NCBI GenBank assembly: GCA_964483985.1
Contig: CAZADS010000065.1
Span: forward strand, 1-63,664
Length of the DNA stretch: 63,664 bases
Direction of reading: 5' to 3'
From: CAZADS01 sp964483985
GTDB taxonomy: Bacteria > Pseudomonadota > Alphaproteobacteria > Thalassobaculales > Thalassobaculaceae
Shown: positions 33,777 to 43,045 of the stretch, in pieces
How positions within the stretch are numbered: the stretch's first letter is position 1
How the letters are laid out: every line of letters starts with the position of its first letter
Notes under the pieces: model-generated
The model's database searches: none
Seen by the model: only the letters and a program-made list of their open reading frames with translations
What the model was told of the DNA's origin: nothing
Made by a program: the position numbers and the translations under genes

Positions 33777-34862
33777 TTAATCAAGCGCATGACAATCCTC
33801 AATACGCCATCCAACCCAAATGTCGTCCCCCATTTGTACAAGCTCATTTTTACGCGAATTTGGTATTTTCAAAATAAAGTTCTCATTGCCACAGACACAA
33901 ATCCTACAACGCAGATGGTCACCGAGATAAATTATTTCGAGAATTTTGGCCGCAAATTTGTTGCCAACGAAACTTTCGTTTGGATTGAGGAGAACACGCT
34001 CTGGGCGAAGCGACAATGTTGACTTAGAGCCTATTCCATTATGATTAACACTTAAAGCAGTGATCAAATAGCCATTCACATTGACCTCACAATTACGCTG
34101 ATCGACCGATAAAATTGTTCCCATTAACCGATTGTTTTCTCCAATAAACTCTGCCACAAATGCATTTTTCGGTTGTTCATAAAGATCTGATGGAGTGTCC
34201 AACTGCTGTATAACTCCGTCATCCAATACTGCAATACGATCCGACATAGTTAGTGCTTCCGCCTGATCATGCGTGACATAAACTACTGTCATTCCTAGAT
34301 TTTCGTGAATATGTTTGATTTCATATTGCATTTGTTCGCGCAAATTTTTATCAAGGGCTCCAAGGGGTTCATCCATAAGGACTAAATCGGGCTCGAAAAC
34401 CAATGCCCGAGCTAACGCTACTCTTTGCTGCTGTCCTCCCGATAACTGGGAAGGCATACGAGAGCCTAAAAGATCTAGTTCTACCATGGAGAGAGCCCGT
34501 TTAACCTTTAACTCTGCATCAATTTTTGAAAATTTACGAACTTGCAAAGGAAAGGATAGGTTTTCTGCGACCGTCATGTGGGGGAATAAAGCATAATTCT
34601 GAAATACCATGCCAATACCACGCTTGTGAGGCGGTACATTATTTAACTCAGTACCGTCTAGCATCACTTTCCCGTAGGTTGGTGATTCAAAACCCGCTAA
34701 CATCATCAGACAAGTTGTTATACCAGAACCTGACGGGCCCAGCATCGTGATAAACTCCCCCGCATGAATAGCTAGATTAAGGTTTTTAACTACTAACTCT
34801 TCCCCATCGTAAGTTTTTTGCACATTGATGAATTCAACAAAAGAACGCGCTTCAATTGTCAT
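33777..34862 (-). CDS. potA: ABC importer ATPase, PotA type, with Walker A lysine replaced by isoleucine
   Basis: This protein of about 361 residues (ATG at 34862 with GGAA upstream; TTG at 34895 rejected) is a POPT-family ATPase: ABC domain to about residue 235, then a C-terminal OB-type TOBE domain. Walker A reads GPSGSGITT: position 48 is Ile (codon ATA, 34721-34719) instead of the near-invariant Lys (AAA would differ by one base). All other motifs are intact: VFQNYALFPHMTV, LSGGQQQRVALARAL, LVLMDEPLGALD and VTHDQAEAL. As read, ATP hydrolysis should be abolished or severely reduced; a sequencing or assembly error, or a recent inactivating mutation, must be considered. It is the first gene of the importer operon. 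Confidence 0.9.
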   Translation of the reverse strand: MTIEARSFVEFINVQKTYDGEELVVKNLNLAIHAGEFITMLGPSGSGITTCLMMLAGFESPTYGKVMLDGTELNNVPPHKRGIGMVFQNYALFPHMTVAENLSFPLQVRKFSKIDAELKVKRALSMVELDLLGSRMPSQLSGGQQQRVALARALVFEPDLVLMDEPLGALDKNLREQMQYEIKHIHENLGMTVVYVTHDQAEALTMSDRIAVLDDGVIQQLDTPSDLYEQPKNAFVAEFIGENNRLMGTILSVDQRNCEVNVNGYLITALSVNHNGIGSKSTLSLRPERVLLNPNESFVGNKFAAKILEIIYLGDHLRCRICVCGNENFILKIPNSRKNELVQMGDDIWVGWRIEDCHALD

Positions 34863-34968
34863 ATTTCGCGTTCCATATCGACTATTTCCCGACAATATCC
34901 AACGAATACTGAACTTATATCAGTGAGTTTCAATAGTGAATCCTAAGCAAATGATATCGAAGTGTAAA

Positions 34969-35017
34969 GCTCAGCGTAAATCCGATAAATCTAACGGTAA
35001 CGTTGAGCCGCTTTTTT
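34969..35017 (+). terminator. terminator-like hairpin in the leader region of the flavoprotein gene
   Basis: GCTCAGCGT (34969-34977) pairs with ACGTTGAGC (35000-35008), 9 bp with one G-T and a 22-nt loop, followed by CGCTTTTTT. On the plus strand this resembles an intrinsic terminator, yet no plus-strand gene ends here. It lies between the divergent potA and flavoprotein starts and could be a leader attenuator, or chance. Confidence 0.35.
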
Positions 35018-35160
35018 CTATATCATGTTAATTTCAACACAGCTATACCGGAATAAGAGCATACTAAAAAAAGGACCCCTACCCGATTTATTGGAAAGTA
35101 ATTAATGCGGAACCATTTGCTTAACTTGATTTCTAAAATATTGTCACTCGGGAGCTATAT

Positions 35161-37605
35161 ATGAAAAGCCATGCGCGGGTGGTAGTCATCGGTGGCGGTG
35201 TCGTGGGAGCGAGCGCGCTCTATCATCTGGCCACCAAAGGTTGGACGGATGTAGTATTAGTTGAGCGTACGGACCTTACTGCTGGCTCTACATGGCATGC
35301 TGCGGGTTTATTGCCGCTATTTAATATGAGTTACTCTGTCGGCCAACTACACCAATATTCTGTAGAGCTATACAAGAATTTGGAATCAGAGACAGGTCAA
35401 GCGATTAGCCTCCACATTAACGGAAACTTACGTCTTGCTAATAGCCAAGATCGAATGGACGAATACCGTAATTATCAATGCACTGCTGAAACCATTGGAG
35501 TTGAATGTGAACTGATTGGCGTCGCTAAAATCAAAGAGCTCTGGCCGATTGCTAATATGGAAGGCCTAGTAGGAGCCCTTTGGCATCCAACAGATGGGCA
35601 CATAGCGCCGGTGGACGTTACAATGGCTCTTGCTCGAGGAGCTCGAAAAAATGGCGCTGAAATATACCTAAACACCGAAGTTACCAAAATTGAGCGAAAT
35701 GCGAGCAGCGAATGGCTGGTACAAACTAATAAAGGAATTATTACATGCGAGCATATCATAAGCTGTACTGGGAATTACGCTCGAACTACGGCACGTCTGG
35801 TAGGATTAGAAATTCCTGCTATTCCAATAGAACATCAATATATAGTGACAGATGAAGATCCCATTTTAAAAGCGTATCGGGAAAATGGCAATAAAGAGTT
35901 ACCCGTCTTAAGAGAATCCGATAATTCATATTATTTTCGAGAGGAAAGGATGGGTTGGATTCTTGGACCTTACGAAGTTGGAGCACCGGCGTGTTTTGTA
36001 GACGGCGTGCCCGATACTTTTGAAAAAGATTTATTCCCAGGGAATTTAGATAGAATAACGCCACATGTAGAAGCCGCCATGCATCGCGTTCCATCGTTCA
36101 AACATGTCGGTATAAAAGACATAATAAATGGCCCAATTTCTTATACTCCCGATGGAAACCCCATGGTTGGTCCAGCGTTTGGTCTTCCAAATTTTTGGAT
36201 TTCCGAAGGCCATAGTTTCGGCATCACGGCTGCCGGGGGAGCAGGTTGGCAGATTGCCGAATGGATAATAGACGGAGAACCAACAGTCGATATGTTGGGG
36301 GTCGATCCTAGAAGATTTGGAGTAGTTGCTAAAAAATTTGCCAAAATTAAAAATGAAGAAGCTTACGCTAATGTTTTCGTAAACCACTACCCAATGGAAG
36401 AAAGAAAAGAAGGAAGGCCGGCCAAAACCACACCAATATTTGATCGCCTGGATAAAGCGGGCGCCGTTTGGGGTGCACATTTCGGATGGGAAAGACCGAA
36501 TTGGTTTGCACCCAGGGGGGTCCCTCGTGAAGATATTTATTCCTTTAGACGCTCGAATTGGTTCCAACATGTAAATAATGAAGTAAATGCAATGCGGGAA
36601 AACGTAGGGATCATGGAACTTTCGTCTTTTTCCAAATTTGAAGTATGTGGACCGGACGCGAGAAACTGGTTAGATGGTTTAGTTGCAAACACTTTACCCA
36701 ATACTGTAGGACAAATAAAACTATGCCACGCTCTTAATCATTCAGGTTCTATTCATTCGGAGTTCACCGTTACTAAAATGGCCAGTGACATTTATGGGGA
36801 ACGATTTTTTCTAGTAGGACCCGGTGCAGCTCATGATCTAGATTTCGATTTTTTACAAAAATGCCTCCCCGCAAATAGGACGGTTTGGTTAAACGACGTC
36901 ACTACCCAATATGGGGTATTCGTACTTGCCGGTCCTCATTCTCGGACAGTGCTCGAAAAAATTGCGGATACAGATTTGGCAAATAAAGCATTTCCATGGT
37001 TAACTATGAAGGAAATACCAATTGGTTTTTGTCCCAACGTACGAGCATTACGAGTAAACTTTATCGGCTCCCTCGGCTGGGAATTACACCATCCCATAGA
37101 ATATCAAATCCATTTGTTTGAAGCAATTCAGACAGCTGGCGCTGAGTTTGATATTCAAAATATAGGAATTCGCGCAATGGAATCCATGAGGATTGAAAAA
37201 TCATATCGCCTATGGGGAACTGATCTGAATGCAGAAAATTCTGCATTTGAAGCCGGTTTAAGCCGATTCATCAAATTGAATAAACCCGATTTCACTGGAC
37301 GAGACGCATTAATTAAGCAACAGGCCGAAGGTATACCCACTAGATTTTGTACTTTAGAGATAGATGCTGAGGACGCAGATTCATTTGGTAACGAGCCAAT
37401 ATTAATCGATGGAGAGGTCGTAGGCCGAGGCACTGCTGGGGGCTATGGACATTATGTTAAAAAATCCCTGATGTTAGGGTATATAAAATCTGACCGGCTT
37501 AAAATAGGTCAAAATTGCCACGTCCGGATTCTAGATCAACTCCGACCGGCGCAAGTTATTGCGGAAAGTCCTTATGACCCAACGAATAAAGCATTACAAT
37601 CATGA
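35161..37605 (+). CDS. FAD-dependent dimethylglycine/sarcosine dehydrogenase-like protein with GcvT domain
   Basis: This 814-residue protein has an N-terminal DAO-type FAD domain (about 5-385; dinucleotide motif VVVIGGGVVGASALYHLA at 7-24, then TAGSTWHAAGLLP) and a C-terminal aminomethyltransferase/GcvT folate-binding region (about 420-810; EVCGPDARNWLDGLVANTLP, GSLGWELHHP, RIEKSYRLWGTDL). This is the dimethylglycine/sarcosine dehydrogenase layout: oxidative N-demethylation with transfer of the methylene group to tetrahydrofolate. The histidine that carries covalent FAD in mammalian enzymes may correspond to STWHAAG. GGGAG lies 7 nt before the ATG. It is divergent from the PotA-type importer, which may bring in the substrate. 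Confidence 0.88.
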   Translation: MKSHARVVVIGGGVVGASALYHLATKGWTDVVLVERTDLTAGSTWHAAGLLPLFNMSYSVGQLHQYSVELYKNLESETGQAISLHINGNLRLANSQDRMDEYRNYQCTAETIGVECELIGVAKIKELWPIANMEGLVGALWHPTDGHIAPVDVTMALARGARKNGAEIYLNTEVTKIERNASSEWLVQTNKGIITCEHIISCTGNYARTTARLVGLEIPAIPIEHQYIVTDEDPILKAYRENGNKELPVLRESDNSYYFREERMGWILGPYEVGAPACFVDGVPDTFEKDLFPGNLDRITPHVEAAMHRVPSFKHVGIKDIINGPISYTPDGNPMVGPAFGLPNFWISEGHSFGITAAGGAGWQIAEWIIDGEPTVDMLGVDPRRFGVVAKKFAKIKNEEAYANVFVNHYPMEERKEGRPAKTTPIFDRLDKAGAVWGAHFGWERPNWFAPRGVPREDIYSFRRSNWFQHVNNEVNAMRENVGIMELSSFSKFEVCGPDARNWLDGLVANTLPNTVGQIKLCHALNHSGSIHSEFTVTKMASDIYGERFFLVGPGAAHDLDFDFLQKCLPANRTVWLNDVTTQYGVFVLAGPHSRTVLEKIADTDLANKAFPWLTMKEIPIGFCPNVRALRVNFIGSLGWELHHPIEYQIHLFEAIQTAGAEFDIQNIGIRAMESMRIEKSYRLWGTDLNAENSAFEAGLSRFIKLNKPDFTGRDALIKQQAEGIPTRFCTLEIDAEDADSFGNEPILIDGEVVGRGTAGGYGHYVKKSLMLGYIKSDRLKIGQNCHVRILDQLRPAQVIAESPYDPTNKALQS

Positions 37606-37752
37606 GGCAATTTTTGATGCTATTACATAAGTAAAACCAGCCGAAAATTCTTTTTATACATACATTTGCCCATAATGCGGTTTAGTGTAGGATACATTTG
37701 GATTTTACGTTTCTTATAACTCTCATGGCATATCAAGAAGAGCGAAGAGTAT

Positions 37753-38565
37753 ATGAGCAAAACCGCAGGCATTATGTCCGGAAAAAAAGGACTGATAATG
37801 GGTGTCGCTAACGAAAGGTCTATTGCTTGGGGAATTGCCAAAACGGCAGCTGAGCATGGCGCAGAGCTAGCCTTCACTTACCAAGGAGACGCTTTTTTAA
37901 AACGCATTAAACCGTTAGCCAAATCTGTGGGTTCAGATAAAGTAATTCAATGTGATGTAACCGACGATGATAGTATTGAAAACGTGTTCAGTTTGGTAAA
38001 ACAATATTGGGGACGTCTAGATTTTTTAGTTCACGCCATTGCTTATTCAGATAAAGAAGAATTAAAAGGTGAATACGTAAATACCACACGAGAAAATTTC
38101 CTCCAGACGCTAGATATTTCATGCTTTTCATTCACAAGTGTTGCAAAACAAGCGGCTGCAATAATGCCTGATGGTGGAAGTTTACTAACTTTGACTTACT
38201 ATGGAGCAGAAAGAGTAATGCCTCACTACAATGTAATGGGCGTTGCAAAAGCAGCATTAGAAGCAAGTGTGCGGTATTTAGCTGTCGACCTAGGGAATCA
38301 GGCCATTAGAGTAAATGGTTTATCTGCGGGCCCAATGAAAACATTGGCCGCATCTGGGATTGGAGATTTCCGCTATATACTTAAATGGAATCAGTATAAC
38401 TCCCCACTAAAACGGAATGTTACGCTTGAGGACGTTGGAGGAGCAGCTATGTACCTTCTAAGTAATCTATCCAGCGGTGTTTCGGGGGAAATCCACCATG
38501 TCGATTGTGGATACAATATCGTTGGTATGAAAGCGGTTGATGCTCCGGATATTACTGTAGTTTAA
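37753..38565 (+). CDS. fabI: enoyl-[acyl-carrier-protein] reductase (NADH) FabI
   Basis: FabI reduces trans-2-enoyl-ACP in the last step of each fatty-acid elongation cycle. This 270-residue SDR-type protein shows the FabI N-terminus GLIMGVANERSIAWGIAK, AFTYQGDAFLKR, the catalytic Y-x6-K in YGAERVMPHYNVMGVAKAAL, and SAGPMKTLAASGIGDF. The motifs match triclosan-sensitive type FabI. It is followed after 20 nt by aroC, so the two are probably co-transcribed; this fabI-aroC order is known in Alphaproteobacteria. Confidence 0.95.
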   Translation: MSKTAGIMSGKKGLIMGVANERSIAWGIAKTAAEHGAELAFTYQGDAFLKRIKPLAKSVGSDKVIQCDVTDDDSIENVFSLVKQYWGRLDFLVHAIAYSDKEELKGEYVNTTRENFLQTLDISCFSFTSVAKQAAAIMPDGGSLLTLTYYGAERVMPHYNVMGVAKAALEASVRYLAVDLGNQAIRVNGLSAGPMKTLAASGIGDFRYILKWNQYNSPLKRNVTLEDVGGAAMYLLSNLSSGVSGEIHHVDCGYNIVGMKAVDAPDITVV

Positions 38566-38585
38566 AAGGAAGATTAGAGCCTAAT

Positions 38586-39674
38586 ATGGCTAGTAACAGT
38601 TTTGGTACAATTTTCAGATTTACTACCTGGGGAGAGAGTCACGGCTCAGCAATTGGCTGCGTAGTGGATGGCGTGCCTTCTCTAATACCATTAAATGAAA
38701 CTGATATTCAGTTTTATCTAAATCGTCGCAGACCAGGACAGTCTCGTTTTACGACACAACGTAGAGAACCTGATCTGATAAAAATTCTTTCCGGAATCTT
38801 TGATGGACAGACGACCGGAGCGCCCATTGGACTCGTAATAGAAAATGCAGATCAACGACCGCGGGATTATGGTAATATAAAGGAACAGTTCCGCCCCGGC
38901 CACGCAGATTATACTTATGACGCCAAATATGGCATCCGCGACTATCGTGGAGGAGGAAGGGCTTCTGCACGGGAAACTGCAATGCGAGTTGCGGCTGGAG
39001 CAATCGCCCGGAAAATTATAGATCAATATGTGGATAACGAAATTTCAATAAGAGGAGCACTCGTCCAAATAGGAAAACATAAGATAAATCGAGAAAATTG
39101 GGATTGGGAAGAAGTTGAACGAAACCCCTTCTGGTCGCCGGATTCGCAGGCAGTACAAATTTGGACAGACCTCCTCGATGATGTTCGAAGATCAGGATCC
39201 TCCGCCGGCGCCGTAATTGAAATTGTTGCAGATGGTTTACCCGTGGGGTTAGGTGAACCTATTTATGGAAAGTTAGATGGAGATATAGCCGCAGCTATAA
39301 TGTCTATTAATGCGGTAAAAGGCGTGGAAATAGGAGATGGCTTTGGCCTAGCCGAAATAGCAGGCGAAGATGCTGCCGATGAGATGAGAATAGTCGACGG
39401 AGCACCTAGTTTTTTAAGCAATCGATGTGGTGGTGTCCTAGGCGGCATATCTACGGGACAACCGTTAATTGTGAGATTCGCCGTCAAACCAACAAGCTCC
39501 ATAAGGATACCACGGCGTTCGATCAACCGTTCTGGTTTGGAAATAGATATCCTAACTAAAGGACGTCACGATCCTTGCGTTGGGATTAGAGCAGTACCCG
39601 TAGGCGAAGCCATGGTAGCTTGTGTTATAGCGGACCATCTTTTGCGGCATGTGGCACAATGCGGCAACAAATAA
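38586..39674 (+). CDS. aroC: chorismate synthase
   Basis: AroC converts 5-enolpyruvylshikimate-3-phosphate to chorismate, using reduced FMN as a catalytic cofactor, at the end of the shikimate pathway. This 362-residue protein has all three signatures: GESHGSAIGCVVDG near the N-terminus, the G-[GR]-x-S-[SA]-R-E-T segment YRGGGRASARETAMRVAAGA, and RHDPCVGIRAVPVGEAM near the C-terminus. The length is normal. AGGAAG lies about 12 nt before the ATG. It is downstream of fabI in one transcription unit. Confidence 0.97.
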   Translation: MASNSFGTIFRFTTWGESHGSAIGCVVDGVPSLIPLNETDIQFYLNRRRPGQSRFTTQRREPDLIKILSGIFDGQTTGAPIGLVIENADQRPRDYGNIKEQFRPGHADYTYDAKYGIRDYRGGGRASARETAMRVAAGAIARKIIDQYVDNEISIRGALVQIGKHKINRENWDWEEVERNPFWSPDSQAVQIWTDLLDDVRRSGSSAGAVIEIVADGLPVGLGEPIYGKLDGDIAAAIMSINAVKGVEIGDGFGLAEIAGEDAADEMRIVDGAPSFLSNRCGGVLGGISTGQPLIVRFAVKPTSSIRIPRRSINRSGLEIDILTKGRHDPCVGIRAVPVGEAMVACVIADHLLRHVAQCGNK

Positions 39675-39760
39675 TCGTAATAGAAATTCGGGAAATGGTA
39701 TGTTTAATGTCCTGTAGTTTAAACCGGCACGAATGAAAATAAAAAATGCGTTAGGAGGCG

Positions 39761-40255
39761 ATGTTTAATTTGAATGCGTTAAAAAAAATTTCACTCTCGT
39801 TAATTTTAGTATTTTGGCTGGTTCCATTTTCTGCCTTCCCATTATTCGCAGAAGAGGACGAAGACCTTGATCAGTCTACTAAGGACCGGAAACAGCAAGA
39901 AAAAGAACAAAAAAAGAAGGATAAGAAATTCAACGAAGAAAAGGTCTACCGATTTATGGTAGATCGATCTGTACTAACTCTACCTTTATTCATGATTTCA
40001 TTATACGTTCAAGGTCAACTCGTAGAAGGGAAATTAAGAGTAGCTATTCAAACGAAAAATTCTGCTGCTAGGAAACTATTAGATAACGAAAAACTCACTA
40101 TAAAAGGTATTGTGTATCCTCTTGCACTTAGAATGTGGGAAGACGGCCGTCCAACGAATGAAGATATAAGGAACTTTAAAATAGATTGTAAATCTCAACT
40201 TCAACAACGGTACGATGAACTTATCCAAGACGTTTTCATTGAATCAATACTCTAA
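39761..40255 (+). CDS. secreted or anchored protein with Lys/Glu-rich linker, FliL-like C-terminal domain (tentative)
   Basis: I do not firmly recognise this 164-residue protein. It has a hydrophobic signal or anchor (about 10-29, ISLSLILVFWLVPFSAFPLF), a highly charged linker (about 31-60, repeated Lys, Glu, Asp and Gln) and a C-terminal domain (about 62-164) whose pattern (LTLPLFMISLYVQGQLVEGK ... LRVAIQTKNS ... LQQRYDELIQDVFIESIL) recalls the periplasmic domain of FliL. That resemblance is weak inference. AGGAGG ends only 2 nt before the ATG, unusually close; TTG at 39770 (11 nt away) is an alternative start. It lies 86 bp after aroC. Confidence 0.5.
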   Translation: MFNLNALKKISLSLILVFWLVPFSAFPLFAEEDEDLDQSTKDRKQQEKEQKKKDKKFNEEKVYRFMVDRSVLTLPLFMISLYVQGQLVEGKLRVAIQTKNSAARKLLDNEKLTIKGIVYPLALRMWEDGRPTNEDIRNFKIDCKSQLQQRYDELIQDVFIESIL

Positions 40256-40307
40256 TTTAATTGTATGTTCAAACATTTAGGCGCACAAAAATAACCCGAA
40301 AATTTTG

Positions 40308-41060
40308 CTATAGACTTATTCTCTCACATTTAACAAAGAACTCAACATTTCCACTCTTTCCTTTGATGGGGGAAACCATACTTTCACGACATGTCCAGCC
40401 GATCGATTTATTAAACCAATCCATTCTTTCTCGAACTACAGAATTTATCAATTTTGAATCCTTAACTATGCCACCCTTTCCGACAAACTCAGGACCCACT
40501 TCAAATTGAGGTTTGATTAAACAAATAAAACATCCTCCGGGCTTGATCAATCGCATTATTGGCTTAGCCACTTTCAGAACGGATATAAAACTTACATCAC
40601 AAACTGCGATATCTATTTCTTTAGTTATTAATGTTTTTGATAACGATCTCGCATCAGTTTTCTCAAAATTCACAACTCTCACATCGTTTATTAAACGTTT
40701 CAAAAGTTGGTCATGCCCAACATCAATTGAATACACGCTGGACGCACCACGTTGAAGCAATACATCAGTAAAGCCCCCAGTAGATGCGCCAACATCAATA
40801 CAGGTTCTCTCAACTGGGTTAACCGAAAAATAATCCAGCGCGGCATCCAATTTAATGCCTCCACGAGACGCCCAAGGATGAAGTTGTCCTTTTATTTCAA
40901 TGCATTTACTTGGATCTATCAAAACCGCAGGTTTTAAAGTTAATTTTCTATCATAGTGAACATGTCCAGTGGAGATTAAATTTCGTGCTACCGTTCTGGA
41001 CCTAACCAAACCACGATATACTAATGCTTGATCTAACCTCATTCGAAGTGGATCTTTCAT
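40308..41060 (-). CDS. tlyA: TlyA-family rRNA 2'-O-methyltransferase (S4 plus FtsJ domains)
   Basis: This 250-residue protein has an N-terminal S4 RNA-binding domain (about 6-65; RMRLDQALVYRGLVRSRTVARNLI) and a Rossmann FtsJ-type methyltransferase domain (about 65-250). The SAM motif is CIDVGASTGGFTDVLLQRGA; the K-D-K-E-like residues include the lysine in GGIKLDAALDYF, the aspartate in VCDVSF and LIKPQFEVG. TlyA proteins methylate 16S and 23S rRNA riboses; the older hemolysin name is not a proven function here. It is the last gene of the xseB-ispA-dxs-tlyA set, with 54 nt after dxs, and converges on the FliL-like gene. Confidence 0.93.
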   Translation of the reverse strand: MKDPLRMRLDQALVYRGLVRSRTVARNLISTGHVHYDRKLTLKPAVLIDPSKCIEIKGQLHPWASRGGIKLDAALDYFSVNPVERTCIDVGASTGGFTDVLLQRGASSVYSIDVGHDQLLKRLINDVRVVNFEKTDARSLSKTLITKEIDIAVCDVSFISVLKVAKPIMRLIKPGGCFICLIKPQFEVGPEFVGKGGIVKDSKLINSVVRERMDWFNKSIGWTCRESMVSPIKGKSGNVEFFVKCERISL

Positions 41061-41114
41061 TTCGCTAAAAATCGCAAATCAAAAGGAAAACAGACAATCC
41101 ATTAAATAATTTTA

Positions 41115-43034
41115 CTAGGCTATGATGAGTCGGCTATCCTCAATTTGGTCCAAAGCCAAAAGGGCAGTATTTACTATACTTAATGTGTCCAAACCCGCCT
41201 CTTGGTATTGGATTTCAGGAGAATTGTGATCTATAAATCGATCCGGCAGCGTCATTGAGCGAATTTTGAGTTCCGTATCTAGCATTCCCGAATTGGCCAA
41301 TGCATGTAGAACGTGAGATGAAAATCCACCGATTGACCCTTCCTCTATTGTTATTAAGACCTGATGAGATTGCGCTAAGGTCATTAGCAAATCCCGATCG
41401 AGGGGTTTGGCAAATCTGGCGTCAGCAACAGTGGTAGAAAGACCCCGAGCAGAAAGGTCTTCCGCAGCAATTAAACAATCTCTCAGTCGTCCACCGAGTG
41501 ATAAAATCGCCACTGTATTTCCCTCCCTTAGCAATCGCCCTTTGCCAATATCCAACGGAATTCCAATCTCAGGCATATCTATGCCAATCCCTTCACCCCT
41601 AGGGTATCGAACAGCTGAAGGGCAATCATCGATAGCGGCACAGGTAGCGACCATATGCATCAGATCCGCTTCATCCGCCGCAGCCATAATAACGAAATTA
41701 GGAAGGCAACACAAATAAGCCAAATCAAACGCACCAGCGTGAGTAGCTCCGTCTGCGCCAACTAACCCAGCTCTATCTATTCCAAATCTGACCGGAAGAC
41801 ACTGTATGGATACATCGTGTACTACTTGATCGTACGCTCTTTGTAAAAAAGTCGAATAAATCGTGGCAAAAGGTTTGAGTCCCTCAGACGCCAGCCCTGC
41901 AGCAAAAGTTACCGCGTGTTGTTCCGCTATACCTACATCGAAACTACGCGTTGGAAAACGCTTTGAAAATTTTCCAATACCTGTCCCGGATGGCATCGCA
42001 GCCGTAATACCAACTATTCGGTCATCTCTTTCAGCTTCCATTATTAAAGCATCAGCATAAACATCGGTATAAGTTGGCGCGTTGGCTTTCGGTTTAGACT
42101 GTGTACCTGTGACTAAGTCGAACTTCGGCACTGCGTGATATTTTTCAGCCGAATGATCGTTAAATGGATGCCCCCTTCCTTTTTCGGTTACTACATGCAA
42201 CAAAACTGGGCGATCCTGACGAGCATTTCTTATATTCTGCAATACTGGAAGCAAATGATCCACATTATGGCCGTCTACCGGTCCAACATAATAAAACCCA
42301 AGTTCTTCGAAAAGTGTTCCACCAGTTACCATACCGCGCGCATATTCCTCCGCTCTCCGCGCTGTTCTCTCTATTGTTTTCGGGAAACGTTGCGCTACCT
42401 GTTTTGCTAACTCCCGTAAATTTCGGTAGGGTTTTGAACTTATCAACTGAGAAAGATATGCACTCATCGCCCCAACGGCCGGAGCGATTGACATATCGTT
42501 ATCATTCAATATGACTAATAAACGGCAATCCATCGAACCAGCATTATTCATAGCTTCAAAAGCCATACCAGCGCTCATAGCTCCATCGCCAATTACAGCT
42601 ACAACGTGATGGTCGTGACCTTTTAGGTCTCTAGCTACTGCCATCCCCAAACCTGCAGAAATCGATGTCGAACTATGGGCTGCTCCAAAGGGGTCATATT
42701 CGCTTTCAGATCGTTTCGTGAAACCAGAAAGTCCGTGACCTTGCCGAAGCGTGCGAATTCTAGCCCTTCTACCAGTGATTATCTTGTGTGGATAACTCTG
42801 GTGACCCACATCCCAAATCAGTCGATCATGAGGAGTATTGTAAACATAATGCAGTGCGACAGTTAATTCCACGACGCCAAGACCAGCTCCTAAATGGCCA
42901 CCTGTAACTGAAACTGCATCTATTACTTCGCGCCGTAGTTCATTAGACACCTGCTTCAATTCCCCTGACGGCAGTCTACGTAAATCCTCCGGCGTATGGA
43001 TAAGATCGAGCAACGGGGTTTTCATGTCAGTCAT
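41115..43034 (-). CDS. dxs: 1-deoxy-D-xylulose-5-phosphate synthase
   Basis: Dxs condenses pyruvate and glyceraldehyde-3-phosphate with thiamine diphosphate, the entry step of the MEP isoprenoid pathway. From the ATG at 43034 it has 639 residues, the usual size. The ThDP domain shows AHSSTSISAGLGMAVA and the GDG motif in VVAVIGDGAMSAGMAFEAMN; the pyrimidine domain shows FDVGIAEQHAVTFAAGLA; the C-terminal transketolase domain follows. The start is fixed by AGAGGA 7 nt upstream; a longer frame to 43109 would run into ispA. It follows ispA by 11 nt in the same operon. Confidence 0.97.
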   Translation of the reverse strand: MTDMKTPLLDLIHTPEDLRRLPSGELKQVSNELRREVIDAVSVTGGHLGAGLGVVELTVALHYVYNTPHDRLIWDVGHQSYPHKIITGRRARIRTLRQGHGLSGFTKRSESEYDPFGAAHSSTSISAGLGMAVARDLKGHDHHVVAVIGDGAMSAGMAFEAMNNAGSMDCRLLVILNDNDMSIAPAVGAMSAYLSQLISSKPYRNLRELAKQVAQRFPKTIERTARRAEEYARGMVTGGTLFEELGFYYVGPVDGHNVDHLLPVLQNIRNARQDRPVLLHVVTEKGRGHPFNDHSAEKYHAVPKFDLVTGTQSKPKANAPTYTDVYADALIMEAERDDRIVGITAAMPSGTGIGKFSKRFPTRSFDVGIAEQHAVTFAAGLASEGLKPFATIYSTFLQRAYDQVVHDVSIQCLPVRFGIDRAGLVGADGATHAGAFDLAYLCCLPNFVIMAAADEADLMHMVATCAAIDDCPSAVRYPRGEGIGIDMPEIGIPLDIGKGRLLREGNTVAILSLGGRLRDCLIAAEDLSARGLSTTVADARFAKPLDRDLLMTLAQSHQVLITIEEGSIGGFSSHVLHALANSGMLDTELKIRSMTLPDRFIDHNSPEIQYQEAGLDTLSIVNTALLALDQIEDSRLIIA

Positions 43035-43045
43035 ATTTTTTCCTC

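Noticed and set aside
34896..35160. Glycine or similar riboswitch in front of the DMGDH-type gene
   Set aside because: The conserved glycine-aptamer core sequences are not present; only a terminator-like hairpin can be supported.
40261..40509. 82-codon plus-strand frame after the FliL-like gene
   Set aside because: It lies antisense to tlyA and has no ribosome site or recognisable protein pattern.
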